64,000 nt of DNA from Gnetum montanum (taxonomy: Eukaryota > Streptophyta > Gnetopsida > Gnetales > Gnetaceae). The notes beneath the pieces were generated by a model. It made no database searches, was not told the DNA's origin, and saw only the letters and a program-made list of their open reading frames with translations. The stretch covers positions 80,576 to 144,575 of the forward strand of contig MNCI01017783.1 in assembly GCA_015680685.1 (NCBI GenBank), given 5' to 3'. This document shows, one piece after another, positions 10,126 to 22,332 of this stretch. A program made the translations under genes and the position numbers. Each line of letters begins with the position of its first letter. Positions within the stretch are counted from its first letter, which is position 1.

Positions 10126-10886
10126 TGATGAGTGGTGAGGTACACCTACACTCAACCATATGAATACGAGCGTAACACGCGTGATCCTATCGAACTCTAC
10201 AGACTAAGTGCCTACACACCTCATGGAACACTTAAGGTTAATTATTCGTTTTCTTCCCAAACTTACTTGTATTTGTCACGGTGTATGGTTAAGTAAGTCT
10301 GAGGTATATGATTTTTATAGCTTTTCTGTTTTATCTCCTATGCTAGTGAGGTGAAGGGTTGAAGAGACTAATTACTAACTCTAACTAACTAACTAACTAA
10401 GTTTGAATTAACCTAGCATCAACATCCATTCCCATTTACAATTCACACCCTAAATCGATGCAACCATGGTTACCAAACGCTAGTCATTGCTGGGATCACC
10501 ACGCGTAACGCACGTGCTTGAAGCGGTCGTACTGAGGCCTTTAACTAGGAGAGAAGGGTTGAGAGAGATTTAATGAAATAAGAAAGCAATTAAATGATAA
10601 ACAATAAATAACAATAAATAAAAGTCCTAATTAGCCTATTCCATGCACTGCAAGGTTTATCCAAGAAGTTCGTCTTTATTTCCGTACACAAACTTGTGTT
10701 CAGGTACAATGTCTGCTCGAATAAAGATCCGTTCACTTTGGAGTTCCTATTGCAGGCACACGGAAAATATTCTATCTTTGGAGAGATCAAATTTCCAGAT
10801 TTTCCCTACAGTTTAGGCCTAGATGAGAAAACAAGGGAGAGCTAAGTTTATAGACTTTGTGGCCCATGCGATGTCACGTCCCATCA
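10126..10886 (-). repeat. 5' LTR of element A
   Basis: 761 bp, TGATGGGACGTG... to ...CTCATCA. A TATA-like TATAAACTTAG is at 10853-10842. Compared with the 3' LTR it lacks about 60 bp covering all GCGATATCGC palindromes between the LTR start and the TATA box. As the 5' LTR drives transcription, this copy would have lost its presumed upstream promoter element. Confidence 0.9.
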
Positions 10887-10891
10887 GCTAA

Positions 10892-11045
10892 GTTTAAGGA
10901 GAGCTATAATGTGAATTCAAAATATCATTTATAAGCCTTCCATAATGCCTACACCCTGTAAAATGTAGAAAATAAATGGAAAAAATATAAAACTCTTCCC
11001 TAGGATACTCAATAAAGAAGTTAAATTTTAGTACTAGATCTTTTG
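10892..11045 (+). pseudogene. gag of element G, right fragment
   Basis: Continues the frame broken at 4048. The DNA runs parallel to the D gag core at 62025-62155 (attccacaatgcctgcacc and aaaatgagtggcaaaaact in D; diverged here). Similarity fades after about 11045, so the rest of G is lost or too decayed to see. Confidence 0.75.
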
Positions 11046-13789
11046 TTATGTCCACTTTTTCAATTCAAATCAAAACTAAGTATGGTTTCAACATTGTTCC
11101 ATGAGGATTTGAGCACTAAATTTCCTAAATACATCATCACAAGGCACATTCTCAACTCCTGGAAGTCATCAAGAACCATCTATGTTTCTAATCCAACTTA
11201 TGGACTCAATCTTTTATGATCCTCATAAAACTCCTAAACCAACATTTTTTGAAGTATTGGAGATAACATGAATCAAAATTTTTCAAAGTGGTGTGGATAA
11301 AAATTTATCTAAGTGTTGAAGCTAACATGGAATTTTCATCCTTAGTATGTATCATTCCATGGCATTACAAGTCTCTTAGCACTTACAAGAGGTGACTACA
11401 CCTCTTTTCAAATGTAATTTTGGCTTTTCGACAATTAGAATTTTTGGCCTAAAAAATTAATCAAAATATTTCTAACTCTTGTACCCACACCAATGCTAAT
11501 GCTAGGATTGGTGTCAATCTGGTAAAGTTTAAACTAGTATTTCAAAATAGATGGCACAATTGGTTGGCATGCCTCATTGTAATCATTCAATATGATCGAC
11601 TAGCATGCCTCAGCACAACCATCTAGTATGGTTGATTGGTGTGCTTCAATGTAGCCATCTAGGATAGTCGATTGGTATAACAGGCATTAGCTTTAACATT
11701 AGCATCTTTAATACTAGTGATCTCGGTGTGACATGATCAATTTTGGCATCTAGAATCTACCATCTCAATACCTTGTAGCATTAGTTTGGAGGTCAAATGA
11801 AGCACTGAAGGTTCATTTTCAACCTTTTGAAAAATTCAAAAAAAAAGAAAACATTGCTAAGTACTCATAATACTAATACTAAATCAACATCAAGATCATT
11901 GTCACCTTGATAGATTGCCATGTTTACTACAAGTGAAGATAGAACTTGCTCTTTTCAAACTCAACAAGAAGTTACACTTAACTTTGAGTTCAATTTAGCA
12001 ATCCTAAGTTAAATTTTGATAACTCCAAACCTATAAATACAAGCTTTAAACATAAATTTTAGGTTGGATCTTTTGAGATTTGAGAGTATTTATCAGATTT
12101 CAAGAGATTATAAGCACAAATGCCTACCACCATTGCACTACTTGCATACTTCTCGAACACCTCTATTACTTTTAGCATGTTTGATGATAACTTCTAGAGA
12201 TAGATTATTTAGGCTGCTATGCCATTTTCTAGAGTTGGAATTTTTTAGCTCTAGCATTAGTTATAGGAACCTTAGTTGAAACAACCTTTTTTTGGCTTGA
12301 AATTGATTTTGGACCATGCCTACAACTTTATCATCCATACGTTAACCCTCTAGAGGTTCAATTCCACTTTTTGAATGCATATTTTTCTCAAGATTTGAGC
12401 TTCTTTTATGAATTTTATCACACTAACTTTTTTCTCACATCACTTATTGTTTGGCCCTCCCTAGGAGGTGAACACTTTAACATTCATCAATAAAGCATTT
12501 TTATTATTTAGGAAAGGATATGAAATCTTTCCTTCATGTCATAGTGCCTTATTTTTATCATCATCCATTTATTTGTGTTCCATACTAAAAATTTATTTTA
12601 TATATTATATTGCATTTCATACTTAGTTAAAATTTTTGCATTCTTATACTTAGCCATTTTTATAAGCAGAGATCTAATATCCTTCTTTTTAAATAATAAT
12701 ATTAATATTTCAATATCTTACATTTATATGAGGTTTATACTTAGTTTTATTCCATCTTTTACACTCATTTCATACTTAGTCTATTTTTCAATAATTCATA
12801 CTTAGTTAGTTTTCTAGTAATATTAAACTTACTTATTTTTAATAATTAAAACTTCACTTTTTCATCGTTCTTCTATCATTCTTAATTTTTGTGCAGTAGG
12901 CTAATTCTACATTTGATTAGAGGTTTTATATGGTTGCTACACCAAGGGATATATCAATTTGAAGACCATTTATGGTCACATGCTAAGTTTTTCCAAATCT
13001 TAGTTGGTGCATGTGTTCTTGTAGGAATAAAAAGAAGATTTTTACAGGAATGTTTTTGGTGCTAGAAGGAGGACTAATAATATTTCTAATGTCTTGGACT
13101 TAAACATCTAGTAGCCTATAGGTTCTTTCTAGCACTTATAATTCTTCTTGCCATGGGTATTTTTACTTAGTTTTATTTCCTATATACATTTACCCTTGAT
13201 CCTTATTTTTTTCTAAGTTTGTGTAGGAGACTCTCTTTGGTACCATGATAGGACAAGGATTTGACTCCTCCTAGGGCTCTTAGGTCTATAAGCTAATGGA
13301 AATGTAAAAAGCTTAGGTACTTATGAAACCCATGATACAACATAAATATAAAGTTGCATGAACAAAAAGCGAACTAAGCATTTTATTGCTTGATAATAAG
13401 TTAAGAAAGATGGCTAAATATGAGGTAGCCAATAGATTAAAACCTTTTCTATTCAAACCAAACTAACCCATTGAGCTTACCTAGTCTAAGAAAGTCATGC
13501 TTGTAGAATATTTATTTATCAAGGACAAAATATAGGCCATGGAAAGAAATATTGGAAAACATCTCATTGTGAACTCTAACATTAATTTTAGTAGCCAAAA
13601 TTTCTAGTTTTATCATGAATTGAGCAAACAGACTAGAGATATTAGTATTCATGATAGTGATGAGGAGGAGACTCCCTATGTTATTCTTCATGTGGATTTT
13701 TTTTTTCATTTTCCAAAAAACCCTATAACATAATGGGTAAACTTGATTGGTACTTTAAATCACTGTTTAATGCCTAAACTGCAAATCTT
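11046..13789. other. no gene recognised; AT-rich, LTR-like stretch
   Basis: No convincing coding frame. Between 11525 and 11700 a unit with atctag.atggt..attgg recurs three to four times in degenerate form. A TATA-like ctataaatac at 12029 followed by transcribed-looking sequence would fit an LTR promoter, but I could not find its ends or a second copy. 12480-12900 is very AT-rich with short hydrophobic frames that I regard as chance. Confidence 0.35.
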
Positions 13790-14292
13790 TTTTTCCTTGT
13801 CCACTTCAATTAATCTCATTATCATAATTCCACTAGCAACTAGTATGACACCTGCATATGATCCTTTTTCAAACACTAGCATTGTTAATTAGTCAACCCA
13901 TCTTCCAACTTCTAATTTAATATTAAATCTAATCCAACCAATATCACATATGTCATAAACTCAATTAGCATAATTGTTACTACCATTTGTTCCTCCTATG
14001 TAGTATGTATCACAACATGGTGCATCTCAAAATTTTATGCTAGCCATTATATTGTCGTAACCATTTTTATCCTTCCACAACTCCATTGTGGATAATCCTA
14101 TAGCATTGTTAGTTCATAGTGTTCTGCCTAAATTAATGCTCCTACTGTAAGACCTTACGTCTAAGCTCTAGGTAAATGAAGATTGAATAGAAAAAGCCAT
14201 AACACTACATGGGGGTAGTCTTGCAAACTTACTTACACACCTTTTAGTTAATTCCATCAATCCTTTTATTTTTACTACTCAAGTTTCCAAAG
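13790..14292 (+). pseudogene. gag of element K2, N-terminal part
   Basis: A plus-strand frame with few stops: a Pro/Ser/Asn-rich start, then IEKAITLHGGS...LVNSINPFI. The last 190 bp match the K gag at 58720-58900 in the same orientation (cctaaattaatg, cactacatgggggtagtc). It breaks off where the minus-strand LTR of F begins, so F probably inserted into it. Confidence 0.6.
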
Positions 14293-15220
14293 GAGTTTTG
14301 GAGCAGGTTCACTCTAATAGAAATTAACCTTCACATCCACTAAATCCAAATATTATGAAAAGATAAATCAATATGCTAAAAATGAGAAAACTAACAATCT
14401 TTAAATATTAAAATGAAGATTACAATAGTTGTTTCCTAATAACCAAACATCTAAAAAACTCACATACTCAAATGATATTGTAGAGCATGGGGCTCTACAA
14501 CTAGACAACGATTGTCCTTAATGCAAGGCACAACCAAAAGAGAATCTCTCTCATAACTCAAGACTAAGATCTAAACTCACAAGTAAGACTACAAAAACAA
14601 ACTAGCCTATGCACACAATATTGATGTTGGTGCTACAACAAAATATGCACTACTCAGTGTCCTCTCTTGATAACTCTTTTCAACTCTCATCAACTCATGG
14701 TAATAAAAACATGAAACAACATCAATATTTATTGGAAAACTAAGATAAGAAATCTAGGAACCTTTATCCAATCTTAACTTAAAGGTCCCATGATCTTTCT
14801 ATCTTTTCTCCTCTTGTTCAAATATTTTCCAATTTGAAACTATCAACTTGAAAGTTTTCCCAACTGTACATATTATCTTGAAGCTTTCTAGGTCATCTTT
14901 TATGAAATCTTAGCTTTTAGAAGAGGCATCTCTTAGGTGTGAAAGATGCTACATCTAGTGTGAGATGTCTTCTCGTAGCTGAGATGTCTCACTTGAGAGG
15001 TTGCAATTATGTGAGAGATGTGTTCCTTGAGATGTCTCCACTCTAGAGAGACATCTCCATAAATTGGTAAACATCTCTTGCTTGACCAAGACATTTGCTA
15101 TGAAGACTTAGATCTTGACCAAGACATCTCCCTAATCTTCAAGACATCTTCCCAAAGCCTGAAACCTACAAAAATCATCTGTAGGAAGAAGAAAACGAAA
15201 ATGGAAGAGGTGTTCCTACA
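14293..15220 (-). repeat. LTR type J, copy 1 (3' LTR of F)
   Basis: Starts TGTAGGAACACC at 15220 directly after the purine-rich run AAAGGGTAAGAGAG that follows the chromodomain; it ends near 14293. The U3 side is rich in gagatgtctc/gagacatctc inverted motifs (14930-15150). The same LTR recurs at 57701-57908 (same orientation, truncated) and 57909-58720 (opposite). The right boundary is good; the left is set by alignment to the 57701 copy. Confidence 0.65.
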
Positions 15221-15249
15221 CTAGCTCTCTTACCCTTTAAAAGTGAACT

Positions 15250-18045
15250 CATGTGAATAAGGAAGTAGGGTAGAAATGATACCTTACTTAGAAAGTTTGG
15301 TTTCATGGACCCATACAAATCATCAGTAGATTGATCCTTTCAATGAATCAAGTACTTATGTCTCTTCACTTATTAAGTACTAGTAGCTTCTATTTTTTTA
15401 AGTACAATTGCCTTCTTCTGCATTGAAGGATTGGACTTGTTAATAACCTTCTTCAATTCATTAATACTATCTTGTATTGTTTCATCATCAATTAGGCCAT
15501 GGTAATGCACAAGATTTGTAGCATTAAGTATAAAAGATATACCAACATCATCAGATAAGCTAATCTCAAAAGCATTATCATTAATTTTAACCCTGATTCT
15601 GAAAGAATTAATCCTTTTGGCTTTCAACTTGGAAAAGTTGACATCTCTCAATTTCTTCTTCTTCAAGTGCACTCAAAATAAGTTACCAATAGCAAAGTTA
15701 GGCTTCCATTTATCCTTATTTCTCTTGAGGAATCTCTGTTTAGCATTCTTTTCAAGATTTGATTTCACTTGTGCATGAAGATCCCTCAATCCTTGCATAA
15801 AATTAGTGCTAAGTTAAGCTTCTCCCTCAATGCTTTTTAAATTATCCACCATCTTAGAAGAAAACTCATAATTCATCTCAAATAGAATATTACTAATGGA
15901 AACATGATAAGCATTAATATATGAGAATTCAACATGATATAACAATTTCTCCCATTGATTAGGTTATCCATCACATTATCACCTCAAAATTTTCAACAAG
16001 GATTTATTCACCACTTCTATTTGGCCATCAAATTCTGAATAATATGCACTAAAATAATTTAAATTTTCCCCTAAAAGTTTCCAAAGGAATCTTCAAAAAT
16101 GACTAGTAAACTTAAAGTCTCTATCACTAATAATATTCAAAGGAACTCCATGCAAGTTCACAACATGTTGGAAATTTAAATTTGCCACATGAGAAGCATC
16201 ACTAACCTTTTTGTATTGAATGAAGTATGCCATCTTGGAGAACTTGTCCACCAAAACAAAAATAGCATCATTCCCAGTGTTGATTTTTGGGATACCACTC
16301 ATAAAATTCATTAACATACATTCCCATGAAGGCTTGGGAATTGGCAAAGGCATATAATGTTCATATACTCCTTCCATCTACTTTGAGTTTTTGATATGTT
16401 AAATGCTCCTTCATAAATTTTAAAACTTTAGTTGGCATCCCTAGCTAAAAATAGTACCTAGCCATAAGCTCCAATTTTTTATTCCTATCCATGTGGCTTA
16501 CAATTATACTATAATGATTTTCAAACAAAATATTTTTTATAAAATCATAATTAGGAATATATATGTTTCCATTTTTGAATAAAAATTTATCTTGAATATC
16601 ATAGTTCCTCTACTGGTCTATCATACTCAACAATGATTTCTTAATACTTCTCCATTCTTTCCAAAAATCTAAATCATGTTTATAAAAATTGCAAAAATCA
16701 CCCTTACCTTTAATGTGAGGTATGCTGAAATTCACCACATGCATCCTACATAAAGCATTAGTGATCACATTTGACTTTCCACTTTTGTGTTTTAACAAAA
16801 AATTGAACTATTGTAATTGTGCAATTCACTTCATATTCTTTGCACCCAACTTCTTTTAGAAATTAAGTAATTATATTGTTTTATGGTCTATCATCAAGGT
16901 GATCTCTTTAGGTCACAAGTAATGCCTCCAATGCTTGATTGCTTGAAGGATAGCATATAAATCCTTCTTATATATGCTATATTTTTTCCTCAATTCATTA
17001 AAATTTTTAGAAAAGAAATCAATAGGCCTACTTTCATGTGAAAGTATGTCACCAATGTCAAGTCCACTTGCATCCACCTCTACCTAAAAAGGCTTTTGAA
17101 AATCTAGAATTGCAAGCACTGGTTCACTAGTAATTTTTTCTTTTAGCAATTCAAAGTTTTCTTGGATTTTATCACCCTATCTAAAATCTTTATTTTTCTT
17201 TAGCAATGCAAACATAGACCAAGAAATACCACTAAAATTTTTTATGAACCTTTGATCAAAATTTTCTAAAAAAAGGAATGATCTTACATCATCAATGATC
17301 TTAAAATTTAACCAATCTCTAATAGCCCTTACCTTGGTAGCTTCCATCCAAATTTGATTTTTAGAAATCACATGTCCTAATTATGTGATTTCCATCTTGA
17401 AGAAATGACATTTCTTTACATTGATCACTAATTATACCTCCTGCAATTTAAGACACACTCTCCTCATGTGATCTAACTACTCTTCCTTACTAGAGATATA
17501 TACCAAAATATCATCAAAAAAGATAATATAATACTTACCAATTAAGTCCTTTATTACATCATGCATAAATCTCATGAATGTAGTAGGTGCATTAATGAGC
17601 CCAAATGGCATCGTCAACCACTCAAATAACCCATCTAGTGTTTTGAAAGCTATCTTTCATTCATCACCATGTCTAATTGGAGTTTGATGATAACCATTCA
17701 TCAAATAAATTTTGTTAAAAACCTCTTCATTAATAAGGACATCATGGATATCATCCATCTTTTGAATTGAAAACTTGTAGCTCACTATTATTTTATTTAT
17801 TACCTTGGAATCAATGTATATCCTCCATTCATCATTGTCCTTCTTTCGCACAAGCATTGCTTTCCTTACGAAGCCATTTGCAAGTAACTCCTTTACTTTC
17901 CTTTGCAATTCAGCTCACTAATTTGGTGCCATCTTGTATGCTCTCTCATTTGGAATGATCTCACTTGCAATAAAATCAATTTGATATTGTACATTCCTTG
18001 TTGATGAAAATCCATCTAACTCCCTATAGCAATGGAAAAATTTGG
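15250..18045 (-). pseudogene. pol of F: RT, RNase H, integrase, chromodomain
   Basis: RT: VQYQIDFIAS...AYKMAPN (18000-17920), then VRKKDNDEWRIYIDSKVINKI (near 17850) and FNKIYLMNGYHQ, where the catalytic Asp of the usual KIDL is Tyr; FFDDILVY lies near 17510. RNase H end: LKHKSGKSNVITNALCR (16798-16745). Integrase core 16377-16093: LMNFMSGIP has Asn for the first catalytic Asp, while ISDRD keeps the second. C-terminal module: NAFEISLSDDVGI (15590-15540). Chromodomain remnant: RHKYLIH.KD near 15330. In chromoviruses this domain steers integration to marked chromatin. Many stops. Confidence 0.8.
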
Positions 18046-18949
18046 TGCTGGAGGATTGAAGATCCCCATCAGAATAGTTTAAGTCATAGATCCATGGGCC
18101 TTGAAAAGGATTTGTGAGTACCTCAAAAGGTCCAATAGATTTCTTAAGGACTTGAACGTCTATTACTGAGTATTAAGGAAATGTAAACAAAATGTAAACA
18201 AGTGAGAAAATATTTGTTAAACAAAACTAAAACCAAAACACAATTGCAAGAAATATGGAAGGGAAATGAAGCATAGCACTACCAAGACTTTGTAATTAAA
18301 TGTTTTGAAATAGTATAAAAAATTGATTCCAAAAATACAGATTTGGACTTTTACAGCCTACAATTGTAATAATTGATTTGGATTTTGACATAGGAGATAG
18401 GATGTATCATGTAGTCTCCTCTCACAAATCTGGCATTACTTAGTCTAGCTGCAAGCTAGCTCTTGGTGTCTCTAGTATGGAAAGATGATAATGGTCATCA
18501 CAAACTCTTGAGTGTCTATGCTACTTGAAGTTCTCAAGTTTAATGTGGATGGACAAATGCTCCAAAAAGTCTTTATGACAAAGTAGATTGTTAGTTAAAT
18601 AAGCCTTGGTCTCTATCTAGTTGTCTAGTTAATTCTATCATGATTGTTGATAGATGTCTAGCACCTTTCAATGCATCATCAATGTCAGTACCATAAATTC
18701 ATGATGCTAACATCAGCATTACTACCATAAAGTCATGACACTAGCATCAATGTTGGTACCATAAAGTCATGATACTAGCATTAGTGTTGGTACCATAAAG
18801 TCATGATGCTAGCATAGTGTCTATACGATAAAGTCATGACATCAGTGTCTTTGGAAAAATAAAGCAATTGTATCTACTTTTATTTTTTACATCAAATTAC
18901 AAAGACTATTGGCCATGGTTTATAATATGGATTTCTTTGGGATGTTTCA
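18046..18949 (-). repeat. LTR-like repeat type TGAAACA, copy a
   Basis: Minus strand TGAAACATCCCAAAG... to ...CTCCAGCA, preceded by a purine-rich AAGGGCAAG. It matches 20514-21690 near both ends (the start, and a stretch reading ggacc.tttgaggt near 18140 and 20620). It lies exactly between protease and RT of F, so I read it as a solo LTR inserted in pol. No clear target duplication is visible. Confidence 0.6.
18672..18852. repeat. minisatellite, 34-bp unit
   Basis: About five copies of a unit built on accataaagtcatgacacta and gcatcaatgttggt, with point changes, inside LTR-like repeat copy a. Copy b at 20514-21690 lacks this array. Confidence 0.8.
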
Positions 18950-20513
18950 CTTGCCCTTGAACAACTTAAGAAATTGCTTCTTGAAGTTCAACACACCTAT
19001 AGAAAGTTTATTTGCACATCATCATGATTATCAGTAATAGTTGATATAACAACAAAACCAAAATTAATTTTATCATATTACTTAATGTATTTCCTCTCTC
19101 ATAGAAGGTTTAAGAAAGCATTTAGTGAGCTTTTCTACCTCATGTTTTTAACCATAATAGGAACTAACTCGTGAATTCCATTAGTTCTAGCTACACTTCA
19201 TAGATTTCTTACTTCATCAAACTAAGTACTATTTCAAAATTCCAAGGTCTACTAGGAATCAAATCAAACCAATTAATTTAAAGTATATCATATTTCATAA
19301 CATCATGAAAAAATTGTAATTTTAAATTTCAAAATAGATTTCTCTTTTACCTCTTAAGAGTGATCCCTAGGTAACCAATGTACCGTGTAAGGTCTAGGAT
19401 GAGGATTACTTATCAAACCCAATCTAACAACTACTCTAGAAGACATGACATTTTCTTAGGCTTCTCCATCAACCAAAATATAATTTCATTTCCCACTAAG
19501 CCAACTTCTATTCATAATATGAAATAATAATTTTGTACTAGGATGGTCTCCTCTATTCACATTCTTCATGAATGCATAAGAATTTAAATCAAAAAATTCC
19601 TTAATTTTGGAAGCATTAGGACTACCTCTCTAAAGACCTTAGATTGACATTTTCTCCATTTCAATGATTTGTACATCCTTGCCCTTGGTTGTCCTAAAAA
19701 GTGAACATTTCCATTACTTGTGTCCTCCTTCTCCACATTTGAAGCATTGAATCTTGGATGAACTATTGCCTTGATCCTTACCTCCCTTGCCTAGGTCCTA
19801 CTTGGCTCTACTCTTGTCACCACCCTTGTCTATATTCTTTTCATGGATTTCATCTTTATCTTTATATTTGGACTTGAATCCTTTGTCCTTCTTCTTAGAA
19901 GCTTGTTTGCCCTAGTTCCCAAATCCTCTTATTTTCTTTTCTGCCTTGAGTGCCAACTCATAGGTCTCATCAAGATTTTGTGGCTCATAAAATAACAACT
20001 TCTATTAATACATCATTTTGATATCTCCTAGAAAGATTGAATTCTTTTCGTACTTCTCCTAGTTTACATTAGCTTGATGGAATAGATTACAAAATTCAAT
20101 GTAAAAATCCTTTACATCTTTGTTATCTTACCTAATGAATTTCAACTTTATAATGGCCTCTTACCTCTAATGATACTATTAAAATTTTTTGCTTAACCTA
20201 TATTTCATCAAATTTCTATCTCTAATGGATTAACCATTTTCCTTTTATAATCTTGGGGCTTTTTTTCCCACCAAGTAGAAGTCATACCTTCTAATCTAGA
20301 TTTTGCAATAAATACTCTTCATTGATTTGGTACCTCTTTCAACTCAAAGTCCTTATCAAGTGGCTTTATCCAAATTGAAAAAGCATTGATACCATCCACA
20401 TCATTAAAATTTTTTAGTTCTACATATGAAATTTTAGTAGCACTTCTTAATGTTTTTGCAAGTCTTACTTCATCTTCCTCATCAAGTTTGCAATGAGAAG
20501 AAGTAGTGGCCAC
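18950..20513 (-). pseudogene. gag and protease of chromovirus F
   Basis: Gag is readable from 20513: VELKNFNDVDGINAFSIWI and FELKEVP (open to 20319), then an ASTWW-like core, a Lys-rich stretch and a zinc knuckle CFKCGEGGHK...C (CX2CX4HX4C, 19758-19717). Protease follows: LVDGEA where LIDSGS is usual, then RLGL.SNPHPRPYTVHWL (19490-19330). The N-terminus of gag is missing, cut by LTR-like copy b. About a dozen stops. Confidence 0.75.
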
Positions 20514-21690
20514 TGATGGATCTAGAAGCTAAAAAGTTTAGCACTAGAGGGCTAAAAGTTTAGCACATGATAGTTTAACCTTGGATTCAATGAGCCTCAT
20601 AAAAGGATTCGAAGCACCTCAAATGGTCCAGCAGGTTACTTGAGGACTTAGTGGATCTGTTACCAAGTATTAAATATGTATGTAAGATGAAATTCCTAAT
20701 GTAAGAAAACTTAACAAGGAAATAAAAAAAGCATAATAATAGCACAAAGGACTACAAATTTGTATTAAATGTGAGAATCAAAGCTTAGAAAATACAAGTT
20801 ACAGGCTTTAAAAATCCAAGAGTTCAAAGAATGGTGTCAAAATTTTGATGCAAGGTATGTTTTGTAACCAACTCCAATCTATTTTTCATTTCATCTATTT
20901 GCAAGCATGCTCTTTGCTATTGTTGCTTATGTTGGTAAAATGGTTATGGGTAGCTAGAATTTATGCTACTCCAAATGTCTTTAGTTTGACCCAAGTGCAA
21001 AGTTCCCAAAAGTTAAAAAGTCCCCTAAAGATATGCATGACATTGGCTAAAATAGGTTGAAGCATTGCTAATTTCATGCTACTAATTGCTAGCTGATTTT
21101 TGCAACATGTTAGATGATTCTAACAAGCATAATCTAGAGTGTATTAGTGGTAGCATAATTTTAGTTTTGTTCCAAAATTCTAGCATAATTGAAATTTCCC
21201 ATCAATGTATAAGCTAGCATATATGCCAATGTATATGAACTTTGGCTAGTGTTTTTTGTCAACATATATGCCAACATAAATGCCATTATTGGCATTGTTA
21301 TGCCAGTGTAATTGGCATTTCCACCATCCAATTTTGTAGCTTAGGAACCTCCAATGTATAGAGCTTTTCATGCCAATGCTAGTAGCATGTTTAAACTATT
21401 TTTCTAGTGTATAAGCTACCAATGTTTTGGCTTTTGGCTAAATTTTAGCAATGTTTACATTTTTGGCCTCTATGCACCAACTTGAATTAGACTTTTGGCT
21501 TATAAGTTACCAATTACATCTTTGTACATTAGAAATTGTTCAAACTAAGCTAGAGCAAAAGATATGAGGTGGGATTTTTAATGGAAAAATGAGCAATTAT
21601 TTTTTCCTTTGAAATTTCCAATAAATTACAATGTAAAAAATCTAGCTATTTGGCTACATATGTAAATGCAAATTTTTTTGGGGTGTTTCA
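20514..21690 (-). repeat. LTR-like repeat type TGAAACA, copy b
   Basis: Minus strand TGAAACACCCCAAAA... to ...GATCCATCA, preceded at 21691-21702 by a purine-rich AAAGAGAGGTCAA. It abuts the F gag with no primer site between, so it is probably an insertion and not the 5' LTR of F. Rich in tagcat/atgcca motifs at 21060-21480. Confidence 0.55.
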
Positions 21691-22332
21691 TTGACCTCTC
21701 TTTATTGATGGTTGGATAATTGACTCAAGAGGTATCAAAAAAGAATGAAAAACACCATCATAGGTTTATCACCAATGCTCCCTCTCCATGCTTGATTTGC
21801 AGTTGCAGAATCACATCAAGGAGTGCTCACGATGATGAAATGAGGTCATTGCGGAATGTTATGAGTTTGAGGTGAGATAGAGGTCATATTGGTTATCAAG
21901 GGGTTAATAAAGAATTCCAAATGTTGACATCATGACCATGATGTGATGTTGACATGTCTCATGAAAGAATTCTTCATGCTTGATTACTTGAATATCTAGC
22001 TACCCGATGATGTATTAGAAGAGCCAACACTTCATTCTTAAGATTCTTTGGTCATCTATCTCCTTCCTTTTTTTTTCATTTGGAGCAACTTATTTGATGT
22101 TAGGCTACATTGACCTCTTGGCTTCCTTGCAATTTGCTTCCCTATCGACCTCTGATGTTTCTTTGTAGGGTGAAAATTGCATTAGGTTCATCACCAAGGC
22201 CAAAGTTTTTCTTCTTACTTAAATGATCTGTGTTACATGCAGTGAACTTGATTTTTTTTTCTCACCAAATGATATGTCTTACGCTTGGTGAACTAGATTT
22301 CTACCTTCTCATTGAATGAGATGTATGAGATT
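21691..22332. other. no gene recognised
   Basis: Flanking DNA between LTR-like copy b and element E. No readable coding frame. It ends with agatt, the presumed left target copy of E. Confidence 0.5.

Larger units (their letters stand above)
4049..10886 (-). mobile_element. Non-autonomous Ty3/gypsy element A (gag-protease)
   Basis: Complete in outline: 5' LTR 10886-10126, tRNA-Asp primer site, gag, protease, a 3' noncoding part, polypurine tract and 3' LTR 4873-4049. It is flanked by a perfect 5-bp target duplication, GCTAA (4044-4048 and 10887-10891). Total 6838 bp. RT, RNase H and integrase are absent: the sequence passes from just after protease to the 3' region at the same place as in element D. 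It would have needed a B-like helper to move. It sits inside the gag of a plus-strand element (G). Confidence 0.92.
14293..20513 (-). mobile_element. Chromovirus-type Ty3/gypsy element F, decayed
   Basis: Minus-strand order gag (20513-19640), protease (about 19490-19330), RT (18045-17400), RNase H, integrase (16600-15700), a GPY/F-like module and a chromodomain (15400-15280), then an LTR (15220-14293). Domain order and motifs (FFDDILVY in the RT, VDKFSKMAYFI in the integrase) place it with the chromoviruses, apart from A-E. An LTR-like insertion (18046-18949) separates protease from RT. No matching 5' LTR is seen; another LTR-like repeat (20514-21690) abuts gag instead. Both ends of the internal region are therefore uncertain. 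Confidence 0.75.

Noticed and set aside
12575-12805. Hydrophobic ORF (76 codons)
   Set aside because: Low-complexity AT-rich DNA; no start context, homologue or neighbour supports it.
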